Assembly: GCA_029532625.1 (NCBI GenBank)
Contig: JARFXM010000001.1
Coordinates: forward strand, 806,001-870,000
From: Lomentospora prolificans
Lineage: Eukaryota; Ascomycota; Sordariomycetes; Microascales; Microascaceae
Length of the DNA: 64,000 nt
Direction: 5' to 3'
Below, piece by piece: positions 49,801 to 61,900 of the stretch (its first letter is position 1; each line of letters opens with the position of its first letter). Under the pieces are notes generated by a model that worked only from the letters and a program-made list of their open reading frames with translations, did no database searches and had not been told where the DNA came from. The position numbers and the translations under genes were made by a program.

Positions 49801-50196
49801 TAGTGCAATTGTAGCAGAGCATAGCCACGAGGTCTCTATGTCCGGTGGTACGGGAAAGAAGCGGAGACGATCACGAAGTCAAGGAAGGATCAGTTTAATA
49901 TCAATATCACAGTCGCAAACATTAGCAGCAAGCATAAGCATCAAGTTCTAGTGGCCTGCTTTTGAATCGTGTGCGTCGTGCTGCGTCGATTATAGGCTGG
50001 CCGGAGAACGAAAATCGCTAGAGAGGGGCGCAAAAGCCAGCAAGGGTCAGAATGTAGTCAGCGTTGTATCAACCGTACCCCGGCCCGGCCGAATATCTTT
50101 CACCCTTCATGGCGGAACCGACAGAGGCACCCTGCACATTGGCAGCGACAAATGTTCGCTTTTATTTGTATGTTCATTTGTATTTTATTTGGGAGG

Positions 50197-50230
50197 GAGA
50201 GAGAGAGAGAGAGAGAGTGAGTGAGTGAGA
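50197..50230. repeat. (GA)10 microsatellite followed by GTGA repeats
   Basis: Ten GA units (50197-50216) run into about three GTGA units. Simple sequence repeat in a gene-free region. Confidence 0.85.
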
Positions 50231-53200
50231 TGGGGCCGGTTGCCAGCGAACCGACAGCACTTCTCGGCTAGCTAGGCGATGGCGCCGTTTGTTCCATGAA
50301 GCATTTTGAATTCACCTCAATCAACTGCGCAGGCTCGGGTTCTGCGTTCATGGTGCAGCCCACCATCGACCCCCAACATGCTTCGATTCCTCATCCAACC
50401 CAGCTGGCTCTATAGTTTGGTCGGTGGCATGATGAGGCTTGATTAAGATTTTGCCCAAATATTGGGCAGCAAGGGCAGGATACGATGAAGATCCCAGCAT
50501 CCACGGCCAGCGCAGGTGGCTCCTTTTGGCGCCACTGACGGGGTGACAGGAGATATCTACAGGGGGTTTGAGGTGAGGTGGAAATGGGATGACTGGCGAT
50601 TTGAATAATCCTTTAATTTGATTACGGGGGGGGCCTATTCGATCAAGCTTGGCACAGAGAGAGAGAGAGAGAACAGAACAGGAGGGTTATTACACACTTG
50701 AGAGTTGGAGGTGCCCTTGCGGATACGACTGTCAAGCTTATACCTTGGTAGGGCTTGATGATCTGCGGGGGGTTAGTACAGCCAGCCAGCCAGCTTGTCG
50801 GTGGCGTGTCGTATTCAAGGCCTGGCCTGGCGAGAAGAAAAGGCGATGCGCTGTTCCCAATATCTCGGCTGGCCAGTCGGCTGTCCGACAAGTGTCATTT
50901 ATGCCGCTTGACTGTGTTTGGCGTTTGTTTTGGTGAGGCAAGAGCTCAAGATGGGCACAAAAACTAATACAAAAAAGTGGTCATGACGCTACTGCAAGGC
51001 CAAGGCTTCTCAAGGCACGCACACGCTGTAAAGTCGCTGCGAGAATGCGCCGAAAAGCAGCCGTTTTTGTTGCCCCAGGCATGTCCTGTCGTATTTGGCA
51101 TCGACAAATCTTTTTTTTTCCTTACCTCTCTCTTCTGCATCTTACTGCGGCTGCTGCGTTGGCGCTGACCTCATACCGAAGCTGACGATGAAAAAATTTC
51201 AACCCTCGGTCTATTCTGTTGCGCCTTTCAGGTGACGTTACCCGGCACTCGAGGCTCGGGGAGGCGAATATGGATTGTTGATCAACAGAAGCGGGAACGG
51301 TGCAAAGGGGGGAAGAATTAAAAATTTAAAAATACACACAACCCAAAAACGCACCCCACTTCCATGCGGCTTCCGCTCGGGAATGAGCGTAATTAGGCCA
51401 ACAACGTCCCGCGGCGCATCTGGTAGTCGAAAGGATTACGATTAATGAGTGCGTTCTCGCTCGGTTGGGCCAACCCGGAAATAGGATCCTCTTCCAAGCT
51501 TTCAGCTGAAGCTAATTTAATGTGGTGGAGAAACGAAACAAGGCCGTGTTTCCGGCAGCATTGAAGTATTAGAAGGAGTAACGTCATGTCCGGTGGACTT
51601 GTCAATGGAGCTGTGGGGTCGGGGGGGGGACCGCGGACCTGGATTTGGTCTGCATTGCATTGTTCGTACTGAGAAAAGAAGCCAGGAGCCAGCACTGACG
51701 ATACATGAGACTGGACGGCACCTGTTGATGTCACAGATTTGCTTTGCCAGGCTTTGCGGAGAAGGGCCAGCGGTCTTGGGTTCTGCTCCCCTACATTTTC
51801 ACGCCCGGCTCGTTCACACTCTCCTTCGCTCGTTCCGGTCGGGTTTCGGGGGTTCGTGTTACAGCTGGCCGTCCTCCGGCCCTCTTCCTATCCTTTGCCC
51901 CGCCGCCCCATTCGTTTGCCTTGGAATGGGGAGATTTGGCGCGATGAGGTGGAGAGAGCAACCGAGCAGGGATTCGCATTCGAACTAGAAACAGATGCTG
52001 CGCTGGCTATCCCCGGAACGTTGCGTTCCCTGGCCCCTAGCAGCCAGCCTTGTGAGCCAAAGGGAGGGAGACGTTGGGACGATTGCTGGCCAGCTTTTAC
52101 AGTTCCGCGGAAGAACAAGGGCTACCGGGCTTGGACACCGCTTCGATATTCCAAACCTGGCGCCGGGCGGCTGTCGGATGTGTAAAGTGTAGATAGAAAT
52201 TGCCAATAGTGCCGGACAACATTACTTTGTACATGGCACATGGTCGAAAGAAGCGTACGATGGCTGTATAACCTGCAAGACCCCTTCTCCGCTCTTTGTC
52301 TTGTGGCTCGGACGTCGAGAGCGGAGGGCGGCCGAGTAAAGTGGAAGAAGCGCAGACAGCTCACTTTTCGTCTCTCTCCGCATCCGGGCTCTCTCACTCT
52401 CTCACTCTCTCTCTTTCTTTCTTTCTCTTTTCGACCTCCCCCCTCTCGGCTTGCGCCGGTCTCGTCTCCTCGAGGCATAAGAGCCAAACGTCGTGAACCC
52501 ACGCCGCGCTCTCTGGGCAGGTATCCTTTCGGGCCAGAACGGGGCGACCTGGGTGTTGAAATGCCCAGGATGGGCTGGGGCTGGGCGTGCGTACGTCTGC
52601 GAACATGGAAGCTGGACCACACCCAATGAGCAGAACGAAATGACGATGAGCGGAGTCTACCCAAGGGAATTTGTTGGCCGATTCCGTCAAGGTCCATAGT
52701 CTATTGCAGATCTTGGGTGCGTTGTTGAAGTCACAGCACAAATAGATATGCTTTACTTTTTGGCGCCCCTTCCCAAGCCCATGGTGCTATGAAGTGATCA
52801 TCCGTAGGCTTCCCTTTGTCGTACAGCGTGCCAATGCTAAGACTTTTTTTTTTTGTTTTCCGTTTGCTCTTCTTCTTTTTCTCTGTACTTGCTATCCACC
52901 ACGCCCCCCGTCCCTCACGTCCCAACTACAAGCAGGTAATATGGATTCCGATGTCCGGGCCCCAGCTTTTTAGCCCTGGGCCTAAGCCTCTTGGGCTGGC
53001 CCAAGCCCAGTAGTCTTGTCTCATGTCAGACGACTTTGTGAAGATCGTTTGAGGATCTAAGGTCGAGCATCCCGGTCTTTTTCTTTTCGGGGGGAAGGGG
53101 TTTGTGAGGTCTGGTTATAATATTGGGGAAACTGGCGGGCTGACATGACGAAAGAGCACGCCTCTAATATGGATCGCCTGGCAACGTTGGAGAACAGCCA

Positions 53201-53548
53201 GCAAAGTAAAAGTAGTACTTAGGCCACTACGTTCCCTCCCTCCACTCCTTCGCCTTTTGGCCACGGCCAGCAAGAGAAAAGCGCCGCGCCCCCGCTTCAA
53301 CCCCCGAAGGCTCCGACGGTGGATTGTCGTTTTTGTTTCTGTTCTTGGGTTTTTGCACGTTTGGGAAAGAAAAAAAGCGGATCAGGATCGGGTTTCTGTT
53401 CTTCTCTTGTAACGGGAGTTGGGTCTCTCGAATCCCCTTAAAGAGTGACTCGTCTGGATGATCCCAAGCCACCGGCCCAGTTTTTTTTTTTCTTATTCTT
53501 TTGACCGATTGATCTTTTCTCTTTTACCCAACGGGAGTTTGCATCTTC

Positions 53549-53572
53549 CTCTCTCTCTCTCTCTCTCTCTCT
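53549..53572. repeat. (CT)12 microsatellite
   Basis: Twelve CT units in the upstream region of the Sph3-type gene, followed by CA- and CT-rich sequence. It may act as a pyrimidine-rich promoter element. Confidence 0.85.
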
Positions 53573-53727
53573 TACACACACTCTCTCTCACTCACACACC
53601 TTCTTTGTTGTGTTTTCTTGTCTTTTCCGACCTCTCGAGATATCCGTTGCTGTTGGACCCGAGTGTTCTCCGATCCGCTTGATATCGGGTTATCTCTCGT
53701 TCGGATATTGACTGACATCACTTACTT

Positions 53728-53753
53728 ACACACACACACACACACACACACAC
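53728..53753. repeat. (AC)13 microsatellite
   Basis: Thirteen AC units about 860 bp before the Sph3-type ATG, followed by a further CT run. Confidence 0.85.
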
Positions 53754-54609
53754 CCTCTCTCTCTCCTACGACCCTACTCTCCCACTACTACACCATCCAG
53801 CCCATACGGAAAGAAAGGCACACATTGATCCATCCACATTCGGCACTCGCATAATACACACATATCACACAAAAAATCCACGCATCCACGCAGACGCACA
53901 CTTACACCCTCACCAACAACCCCAAGAACAGCGTCGAATCTACCAAGCCTCACTCCAACCCACACCCATCTCGTCAAAAAGGGGAATTTCAACCAACAAG
54001 ATTATGCTTATTTCCCTCTCAATAATTCCTCCAACTTGAGCAACCCGGGCCCCCCTTTCCCGTCACTTCCGAGCCTTGCCTGTTTCTCTCTCCTAACGTT
54101 TTGGGACCTGAACCGCCACGAAACCAAGGCTCCACGCTTTTGACAATCGATAATTCACCCCGAAGCGGTTAAATCGACCAGCACACACACTCCCTTCGCT
54201 CGCAGGGCTGCTGTCCAAGCTGGTCTAGCGTATTTGTCATTCGCTTTCGCGGGCCCTTGTTGGACGCATCTTACCAGATTCCGGGGTTGCATCCGCCTAA
54301 ACGACGGCAGGTTTTAGGGGAACCCCCTGAACCCAAAGAAAGGGAACGAGACAAAAAGAAAGAAAAAAAAAAAGTCCGGCGCGCCCCCAAAACAGATCCG
54401 ATAATTGGCTGCTTTCGTGATTCGGCAAAAAGAAGGCTAAGCAAAGCATTGAGGCCTTACCTCACGCCACCCACTATTTTCGGTGACACCTGCCCTCCCT
54501 CCCCTGTCTCCTGGCCCCTGGCCCGCCAGGCCCAAAACAGCGCAAGCACCCATTACCCGCCCCTCCGAAAACAGGGCCGCTCCCCCCCTCTCTCTCTCTA
54601 AAAAAAAAA

Positions 54610-55923
54610 ATGCCGTCCAGATTATCATCCTTGGTTTCCAGGCTAAGACACCGCCGGGCCAAGCAGCAAAACAGCCCGAGCCAACAGCAGCAGAATCCCA
54701 CCGCCGAATCAGGCATAGCGCCAGCATCAGTAACCCACTCCCTCAAGGGGTCGCCAGCTACGTCGCGACCAGCTTCCTCCGCCACATCCACCAGCAAGTC
54801 CACACAGTCCGCCTCCACGCCGTCATTCCACAGGTTCTCGCTCCTACCACCCGCCCTCCCAACACCCGTTCCCCTACAACACGCCGAGCTTACCCTGGAC
54901 GTGCCCGTGCCGCTGATGATGTCGCAGCCCACGACGACGAGCACGCCCAGCTCCAGCGGCACCTCTGATTCGGACCCCGTGCTCGCCATGCCTACCTTCA
55001 ACGCGAGCAGCAGGACCGTTTCGTGGTCCGGCATCTCCACGCCTCCCACGGTGCACAGCGCCGCATCCTCCATCCCGGGCACCCCCCGCCGCCGCTCTTC
55101 CCCCGTGCCCGACCAGTCCCCCACCGCCCCCTTCATCTGCATCCCCCTCTACATCTACCCTAACCCGGAGGCCTGGGAACCCCTCGTTGAGGCGGCCGTC
55201 GCCCACCCAACCTCGTACTTCCATGCCATCGTGAACCCCAACAACGGGCCGGGCGCCACTGCCCTTCCCGATGAAAACTACGTCAACGCTCTCCGCCGCC
55301 TCGCCGCCCTACCCAACGTCACCATCCTGGGCTACGTCCACGTAACCTACGGTCAGCGCATCGCCGCCGATGTGGAAAAGGACATTGGCGAGTACGCCGC
55401 CTGGTCGACGCGGGACACGTACAAGTCCACCGGCGGCGACGACGAGTCCGCCCGCATCCGCATTGACGGCATCTTCTTCGACGAGAGCCCCTCGGGTGCG
55501 GACCAGCTCGCCTACATGTCACGCCTGACACGGTGCGCCAAGCGCCTGCTCCGTGGCGCCAAGAGCGGCGCCAACGGCCTCGTCATGCTCAACCCGGGCG
55601 TCGTCGTGCCGGCCCAGTACTACGACATGGCGGACTACGTCGTGGCGTTTGAGCAGGCGCATGACCACTGGAACGCCACGCATGAGGAATTCCTCAGGAG
55701 CCTGGGCGGCCGGTCCAAGAGGCAGAAGACCGTCGTCATGTTGCACACGTGCCCAAAGGCCGAGAAGGACGTCGAGGCGCTGGTCGGCGCCATTAGGAAG
55801 GCGGGCGTTAATGGCCAGTTTTTGACCGAGCAGGTGGATGGTGGGTATTCGCAGTGGCCGTGCTGGTGGCAGACGTACGTTGACTACGTGTTTCCTTGTA
55901 CGAATTCCATTGAAGAGGAGTAA
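54610..55923 (+). CDS. sph3: Spherulin-4 family glycoside hydrolase (GH135, Sph3-type)
   Basis: TIM-barrel hydrolase; the A. fumigatus homologue Sph3 cleaves galactosaminogalactan and is needed for its production. Intronless, 437 residues. Residues 1-175 are Ser/Pro/Thr/Gln-rich and disordered; the catalytic domain runs from about 178 (FICIPLYIYPNPEAW) to the end. The catalytic acidic pair is in IDGIFFDESPSG (Asp291-Glu292), a further conserved Glu is in VVAFEQAHDHW (Glu348), and WPCWWQTYVDYVF closes the barrel. The spacing between these acids agrees with that of A. fumigatus Sph3. The start at 54610 follows a short A run; no upstream frame offers a better one. Oddity: no signal peptide or membrane helix is visible, although the Aspergillus protein is membrane-anchored. 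Convergent with the GH114 gene 0.8 kb away, the closest pair in this locus. Confidence 0.9.
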   Translation: MPSRLSSLVSRLRHRRAKQQNSPSQQQQNPTAESGIAPASVTHSLKGSPATSRPASSATSTSKSTQSASTPSFHRFSLLPPALPTPVPLQHAELTLDVPVPLMMSQPTTTSTPSSSGTSDSDPVLAMPTFNASSRTVSWSGISTPPTVHSAASSIPGTPRRRSSPVPDQSPTAPFICIPLYIYPNPEAWEPLVEAAVAHPTSYFHAIVNPNNGPGATALPDENYVNALRRLAALPNVTILGYVHVTYGQRIAADVEKDIGEYAAWSTRDTYKSTGGDDESARIRIDGIFFDESPSGADQLAYMSRLTRCAKRLLRGAKSGANGLVMLNPGVVVPAQYYDMADYVVAFEQAHDHWNATHEEFLRSLGGRSKRQKTVVMLHTCPKAEKDVEALVGAIRKAGVNGQFLTEQVDGGYSQWPCWWQTYVDYVFPCTNSIEEE

Positions 55924-56728
55924 AATAGGAGGGTAACTTGCTTTTTTATTTTGCTAGCTTTTCTCCCCCCCTTTTTTTTTTTTTTTACTTTTCGGCGTTC
56001 TTCGCCTCTGGGTTCATCTGCATTTCATATTTCATTTGCATACATGACAGGCGCGCTTGCTTTCATCAAGGGTGGATTGGATGTTCTTTTATCATCATAT
56101 GGGCAGATCTGCAAGCCAAGGGCTGGGCAAACTTGCAATTCAAGAATGGGACTCTTTATATCAGGAAAAAAAAATATCGCCAGGACAAGAAAGAAAAAGC
56201 GCTTGGGTTTCTATCAGTCAAGGTACACACACACACACACAATCTGTTTCTAACTCTCATTTTGTAATACTTTTTTTTTTTTTTTTTCCTTAGTGTCATC
56301 GGGCTTCTTCTTTGTACGCAGGATCTTGGGTAACACGGATGCCGGAAACGTGGGATTATGGAGTGTAATTACCCAACACCAGAGTCACCAGAACTGACGC
56401 ACATACCCTCAAAGTCGATTTATTTTGGGTTTCTTTGCATTCTCTTTCTTTTATTAAGAAGCTGTTCGTTTCCATGACGAATGGGATATCTAGATTAACT
56501 TATTAAATAAGAAAGAACTGAAAAAAAAAAAAAAAAAAAGAATTGCAAAAAGAAAAGAAATCCGTCGATGCAAGAATATACTCCATGCTTTGCTGTATAA
56601 TTGGAAAACCCAGAATATAATAAAACACGACCAAAATCTCTAACACAATTTTGAGAAAGTAAAAATGAGCGTTGGGGAAGGAGTGATTAATGAAATAGTT
56701 CAAGGAGTGTAATGGGACGTTGCCCTCT
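55924..56728. other. Convergent 3' regions of the Sph3- and Ega3-type genes
   Basis: The 805-bp spacer holds both 3' UTRs. It includes T tracts (55971-55986 and 56272-56287), (AC)8 at 56225-56240, an A tract near 56521-56539, AATAAA on the plus strand at 56619-56624 and on the minus strand at 56419-56424. No gene. Confidence 0.5.
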
Positions 56729-57930
56729 CTAAGCGTCCATCGTCGTGTTATACGTGGCACCATCACAGTACTCGACCCAACCGTCGAGGTTCATGTTCTT
56801 CAGCACGGTGCTAAACTCGGAAGCACCGGCGGCATTGCACCTCTTCTTGGACACGGCCGCGATCTCGGACTCGTTGGTGAGATCCTCCTTGGGGTACTCG
56901 ATGCGGAAGACGGGCTTGTCGTCCTGGATGAAGGCCTCAAAAGTCTCGCACTCGTCGTGCTCAGCGCACTGCTCGTTGACAGAGAAGTCAACGTAGGGCA
57001 GGACCTGCTTGATGATGTCGCCGGCGTTCTTGAGACCGGTGGACATGTTGTACTTGGCGGCCTCCAAAGAGAGGAACTTCATAAAGTCAATCGAGTCCTT
57101 GGCAGTGAGGTCGAGGCCATTGTCGTTTTGCTAAGAGAGTGGGGGGGATAACGTCAGTTTACCTTTGTCGCCAAGACACCGGGCAGGAAAAGGAGAGGGG
57201 CAAAAGGGGGGGAGAGAGAGGATCCCCTAGTACGAGGGGACTTTTTGTGCGAGGCGCAGGAAGGGTAGAGGGAAAAAAAGAAAAAGAAAAAAAAAAAAAG
57301 ACTAGGTAAGACAAGGGGGCGGGGTCATAAACTTACGAATCCGTCAACGTTGTCGGGATCGATGGCATCGCAGCCCTTGTCGCTAGCAAGCTTGATCCTC
57401 TCGGCCATGATGGAGCGCACGTTCTCGCTGTCAAGCTTCAACCACTTCTCATCCGGCCATCCGTCGAGTTCCGAGCCGAGGTCGCTGTCGTGGAACTTGT
57501 CCTTGTCGTCCCTCCAGTCCTCCCAAGAACCAGCGCTGAAGTAGCAAATCACCTTCTTGTCGCGGTTGTGGAGCTCCTGGAAGACCTCGGCGTCGTTGTT
57601 GAACAGGTCAAGGTCGTAAATCAACACGTCGGGCTCCAAGTCCGTAGAAAGATCCAGAGGCTTGAGCAAGAGAATCTGCCACGAGTCGCCGACGGCGGGC
57701 GTCCACTTCAGGGTCCGGTTAACGCCCTTGTCGGGCTCGCCGAGGTCCTCATCGTCGTCGTCGTCGTCGCCCTTGCGGAGACCTAGACCCAGACCTAGAC
57801 CGAGCGCCAGACCGATAACGGTCACGACGGCGGCGATGATGAAGGCCAGACGTCGCCAGCGGTGGGGGTTTGCGACGCGCGAGGCCGCCTCGGGCTTGAT
57901 AGAGTCGGAGTTGTAGTTGAGTTGAGACAT
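56729..57930 (-). CDS. ega3: GH114 endo-alpha-1,4-polygalactosaminidase, type II membrane protein (Ega3-type), 2 exons
   Basis: Hydrolase that cleaves galactosamine-rich stretches of galactosaminogalactan outside the plasma membrane. Exons (minus) 57930-57337 and 57130-56729 join in phase 0 to 331 residues; the intron is 206 nt and purine/pyrimidine-skewed. Topology: a 27-residue cytosolic N-terminus ending in RWRR, a signal anchor at 28-51 with a Leu-Gly repeat, an Asp run (55-60), then the GH114 barrel. Motifs: VICYFSAGSWEDW (127-139), DAIDPDNVDGF (188-198) with the probable catalytic Asp191, and FSVNEQC (247-253) with the probable catalytic Glu251. The 60-residue spacing of this pair agrees with the pair reported for A. 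fumigatus Ega3 (189 and 247). The start is the first ATG before the anchor. It is convergent with the Sph3-type gene, supporting joint function. Confidence 0.93.
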
Positions 57931-58934
57931 GGCCGAACTGTCAGGATAGTAGCTCGTTTTGGGTTATCTCGGTTGAAGACGATTTCTAATTTTTTTTTGT
58001 GCGGAGGACAAATAAGCTTAGCTGGATTGTCTCGCGGCGGTCGATCGTTCCAAGGGGTGTGAGGGAGTCAGGCCGATCACCGACGTGGGAATATCGCTCT
58101 CTTTTTTGTTTGTTGATTTTTCAGGGTCCCTTGAAGAAAAAGAGAATATTCCCAGTCGGATTGGAAGTTCCCTTGGCTGCAAGGGGGAAGCGAGTGATCG
58201 ACCGGAAAATCCCAAAGGAAAAGCGAGTGTAAGAGGGGCGGGGAAGTGGGTTGGTTATATTGGTTCCACGATGGTTAAGAGGTATAGAAAATAATAATCG
58301 TAGGTCGGCCGAAAGTAGAAGTAGCCAAATATTAAACGTTCGGGAATAATGAAGATTGAAAAGAAAAATGATCGTCCCGATTGAAGCCGGGGCCGTTGAT
58401 TGAATCGAGTCTGGCGTGGGGAGGCAGTGAACGCGAGTTGAGCCACACGATGCGTCACGTATTTGCCAATGGCTGAAGAAGGGAATGCGGCGAATTAAGA
58501 GAAAGGCCGACCAAAGACCTGTAGGTGATAGATTGAGGCTGTCGTCAGCGACCGGGGGAGGCGGAGTCGGGCAAGCAAAGAAGCAACAAAAGAAAAAGGA
58601 AAAAAAAGGGGGCCAAGCCGGAAAGTACGTTGCGAAAAGCCAGCAAGAGAGTAAGGTACAGAGGGGAAATGGCCGCAATGGCTAGCAATCGTGGGTGCAT
58701 GGGGATTGGTTCAGTGTATCTTTTGGGACGGGGCCGCGCTGCCCTTGCTCAGAGCCGCTGGTTCTTTTGGGCGACCACTGATTCACCAACGAATCACGCC
58801 GGGCTCTAAAGGGGTGTCTGCATGGATGGGGGGCTCAGACCAGCAGCGGAAATAGTATCAATCGATGTGAAGCCTGGCGAGCCACTACCGTGACAGCGCC
58901 TTCATTGGTGGTGCGTGCTTCAGCGTGTAACAGA

Positions 58935-58939
<5 letters not shown>

Positions 58940-58970
<31 letters not shown>
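58940..58970. repeat. T(31) homopolymer tract
   Basis: Thirty-one T residues in gene-free sequence. Length may be unreliable. Confidence 0.9.
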
Positions 58971-61900
58971 CTTTTCTTCTACTGCGCGGTTCCCGCTCAC
59001 TAGGGAAGATGGAAAAGGATTAATCGACCCTCATACATACACAGGACTAGCCAGGAGGGGCCGGGTTCATAGGGAACATCCGGATGCTAGCAGAGTCGTA
59101 TCCTCGGCGGTTGTTCAAGGGGGGGTGCTAAACGGCCCTATAAGGTGATCTTAAGAGTGGGATCGGCCTCATGTATCCCACCCTTGGAGAGGCTATGGAC
59201 TACTCTTTGACGTTTTTACCATTCGATAACTTGCGAACTCTGGTTCCACTACTAGTAGAGGGCCGGCCACTCCACGCTACTTCTTTAGAGCTGATACAGG
59301 TTTTGCCTTTTAGGTTGTGGGGTAGCGAGGCGTGCACCGTCTCTGAAAACTTTCTGGGTCGTTCGGCCCCATGGTCGAAAGACAGGGAGAAGAAAAACAA
59401 GATAGAACGCAAGGTGCGCGCGATCATAGCGCAGCCAGCGGGGCTCTCCTCCAGCCAGTCGGCTTACAAGGAGAATGACCATTAGAGCAAAGAAAAAAGG
59501 CCCCAAGAGGCATCGACCTCGCTGGTGACAGGCTTCGGGCTACTATTTCCGAATTGTCCCCCGTCAATTCTTTCTCCCACCATCGAACCAGAGATGTCAG
59601 CAAAGGTCAAATAACCCACACATGTAGGCAGAGGGTTGAAAAAGGGGGCCGATATGCCAGGTAAGAGCCCTGAAGCGCCAAAGAGGATGAATATTTGCCA
59701 TGGGGCAACACTCGTCAAATAAAATGAGACGAGGCTATTGAGCGCCAAGCACAAACTACCTTCTCCGTGACATGGCGGCGAGCCCGGATTCGGACGCCGT
59801 AAGACAGAGAATACGGTCATGGGTTGGGTGTGGGTTCCTCGACGCGAGCCGAAGACAAAAAAAGAATTGACAGGGAAGCGAGTCCAACGCCACGCGCATA
59901 AAGTAGATGTGTGTACCTCCCCTTTGCCGTATTGCTCTCTCCACTCCTTCTCACAGCTGGCCGCGCCCGCCCCTCCCTCTCTCGTATTAGTGGAGTTGGC
60001 CCCATTGAAGGAAATCGGACGAAATTCTCCTCTCGCGCAAGCAACCGCCGAGCAGGGGGGTCAATGTCGGAACAAGCGTTGATGGGTCTTAGCCAGCCCT
60101 GGCAATATTACGATACTCCCACTCTCTGCCCGCGCGTACACTGACAGAAACGGAAGCCCTTATGGAACATGACGTGCGCCGCTGAGAGGAGCGCCAGGAT
60201 AAGAGACAGAGATTGCCATAATATGAGTGGATTCTATCGGATTTGGACAGCAGCGCGAGATGTTGTTGGAACCATGCACCCCGGTCCAATTTTTGCCTTC
60301 TTCAAGAAATGTGACTCGTCCTCCTCACTCAACCGGGGTTCAACGTCGTCAGCAGTGGCCCATTTACTGGTGAGAATATTTCAGTTGGGCATGAAATGCT
60401 GACGTTGCCAAAGTGAGACTGGAATTGCCTGGCCATCGCCAGCATGGTTAATGCGTTGTCATTCTGCCGCCCATTACGAGATACTGCGACTCAACGAAAA
60501 TGGCAACGGACGGGTAGACACACTTGACCGCGAAATGGTCACTGCTGGCACCATGTTCATGTCTCTTTGGACTTCTGGGATACGGCAACGCGAGGAGGAC
60601 GATCGGCAAATGCACTGGGCAATATTTCCACGCCGTGCACGCCAATAGTTCTACTCCATGAGGAAGAGGGACGCCAGGCAATGCGGGGAGGAAAATGCAG
60701 GATGCATTGCAGCTGATCACCCAATGCCAGGCTGACCATGCATTCGAGAGGGCAAAAGGTCAGGCGAGGCGAGAAAAATCAGTGATAAATTGGCAATGGG
60801 CGCGAGGTGACCAGCTTGCTTCAAAACGTAGGCTCGACCGCATAATACCGCAGGCAACACCAAAAAGTGGCGGTTGCACCAACGGCCGCCAGGCGACTTG
60901 ACTTGAAGGTGTGCGAGCCGAATGCCGTCTGCTCTGTCTTGCTCTTGCTTCTCCTTCCAACCGCCCTGAAGAAAGTGGCGTATTAAAGTGGATGCAGAGA
61001 CAATAAAACGGGGGGGGAGCCAGCTGGGGAGGGTTGCTCACATACGTGGAGAATGGACAAGCCACCAAAACAATCAAAGCCCAGCTGAAGGCCGAAGCAG
61101 AATATTCTTGGTCAATAGTACATGAAGGATGAGATTCGATTTCAGGTGATGGAACAACTTGCCGTATGATTTAGTCGAGTACGAAGGCCCACGAACCCAG
61201 CGAATCATGTGTACAGAACCGGCACACGGAACGGGGAGGGTGGCCGACAGAACCAAGGAACCAGGTACTGGCTGCCCAAGCCGAGCATGCGGCGCTAATG
61301 CATCGTGCCTGAGCCCGGTGTTGGAGAGATCGCACACCAAGTCACCGTTTCCCCTTTTTGAGTTGTCCGCCTGTTGCCTTGTACACAAATACCTGATGCC
61401 CACCGCCTGGACCAACTTCTTGCCAGGCGTGGGCAAGGCTGCTGGCCTGGCCTGGCGGACGGCACCGAGCTGCCTCAATTTATGCCCTGGAGGCGTTGAG
61501 TGACGTGCGCTTTGGCGACCCTGCGGGTTTGCACCTGAGCGGAAAAGGAGTGACAATCCTAAGCGAGGCCAGACGCCACAGCGAGAGGCGGCTTGGTTTA
61601 GATTTATTTTGCTCGATTGTCATGACCCGAGTTGGCGAGTTTCTTCCCTGATTGATGAGTTGTTCTTTCTGTTTTTGGCGAGGGAATCGGTTCCTCTTGC
61701 CGAACAAGGCCAGTTACATCGCAGAGACCCTGATTGAGTTTTGCAGAGGAAAAGAAGGTACAAACGAGTACAAAGAAGTGATATCGTGAAGAAGAAAGAA
61801 AAACCAAACCTCCCAACTAATATCTGACGAGAGATTGAGGTAGGAGAGCGCCACTTCATTTCCCGACACTGGTGTCGGAAGGCGCAGCTCACACTGGAGA

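Larger units (their letters stand above)
43818..54609. other. 10.8-kb gene-free interval between epimerase and Sph3-type genes
   Basis: I see no supported protein gene. Bases 43,818-44,560 are the epimerase 3' region (T-rich, AATAAA at 44551). The rest has motif-free frames up to about 190 codons, and several simple repeats. Bases 53,470-54,609 are C/A/T-rich and form the promoter and leader of the Sph3-type gene. A possible donor GTAAGT at 45,870 follows a short ATG frame (45789), but no convincing continuation was found. Confidence 0.5.
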
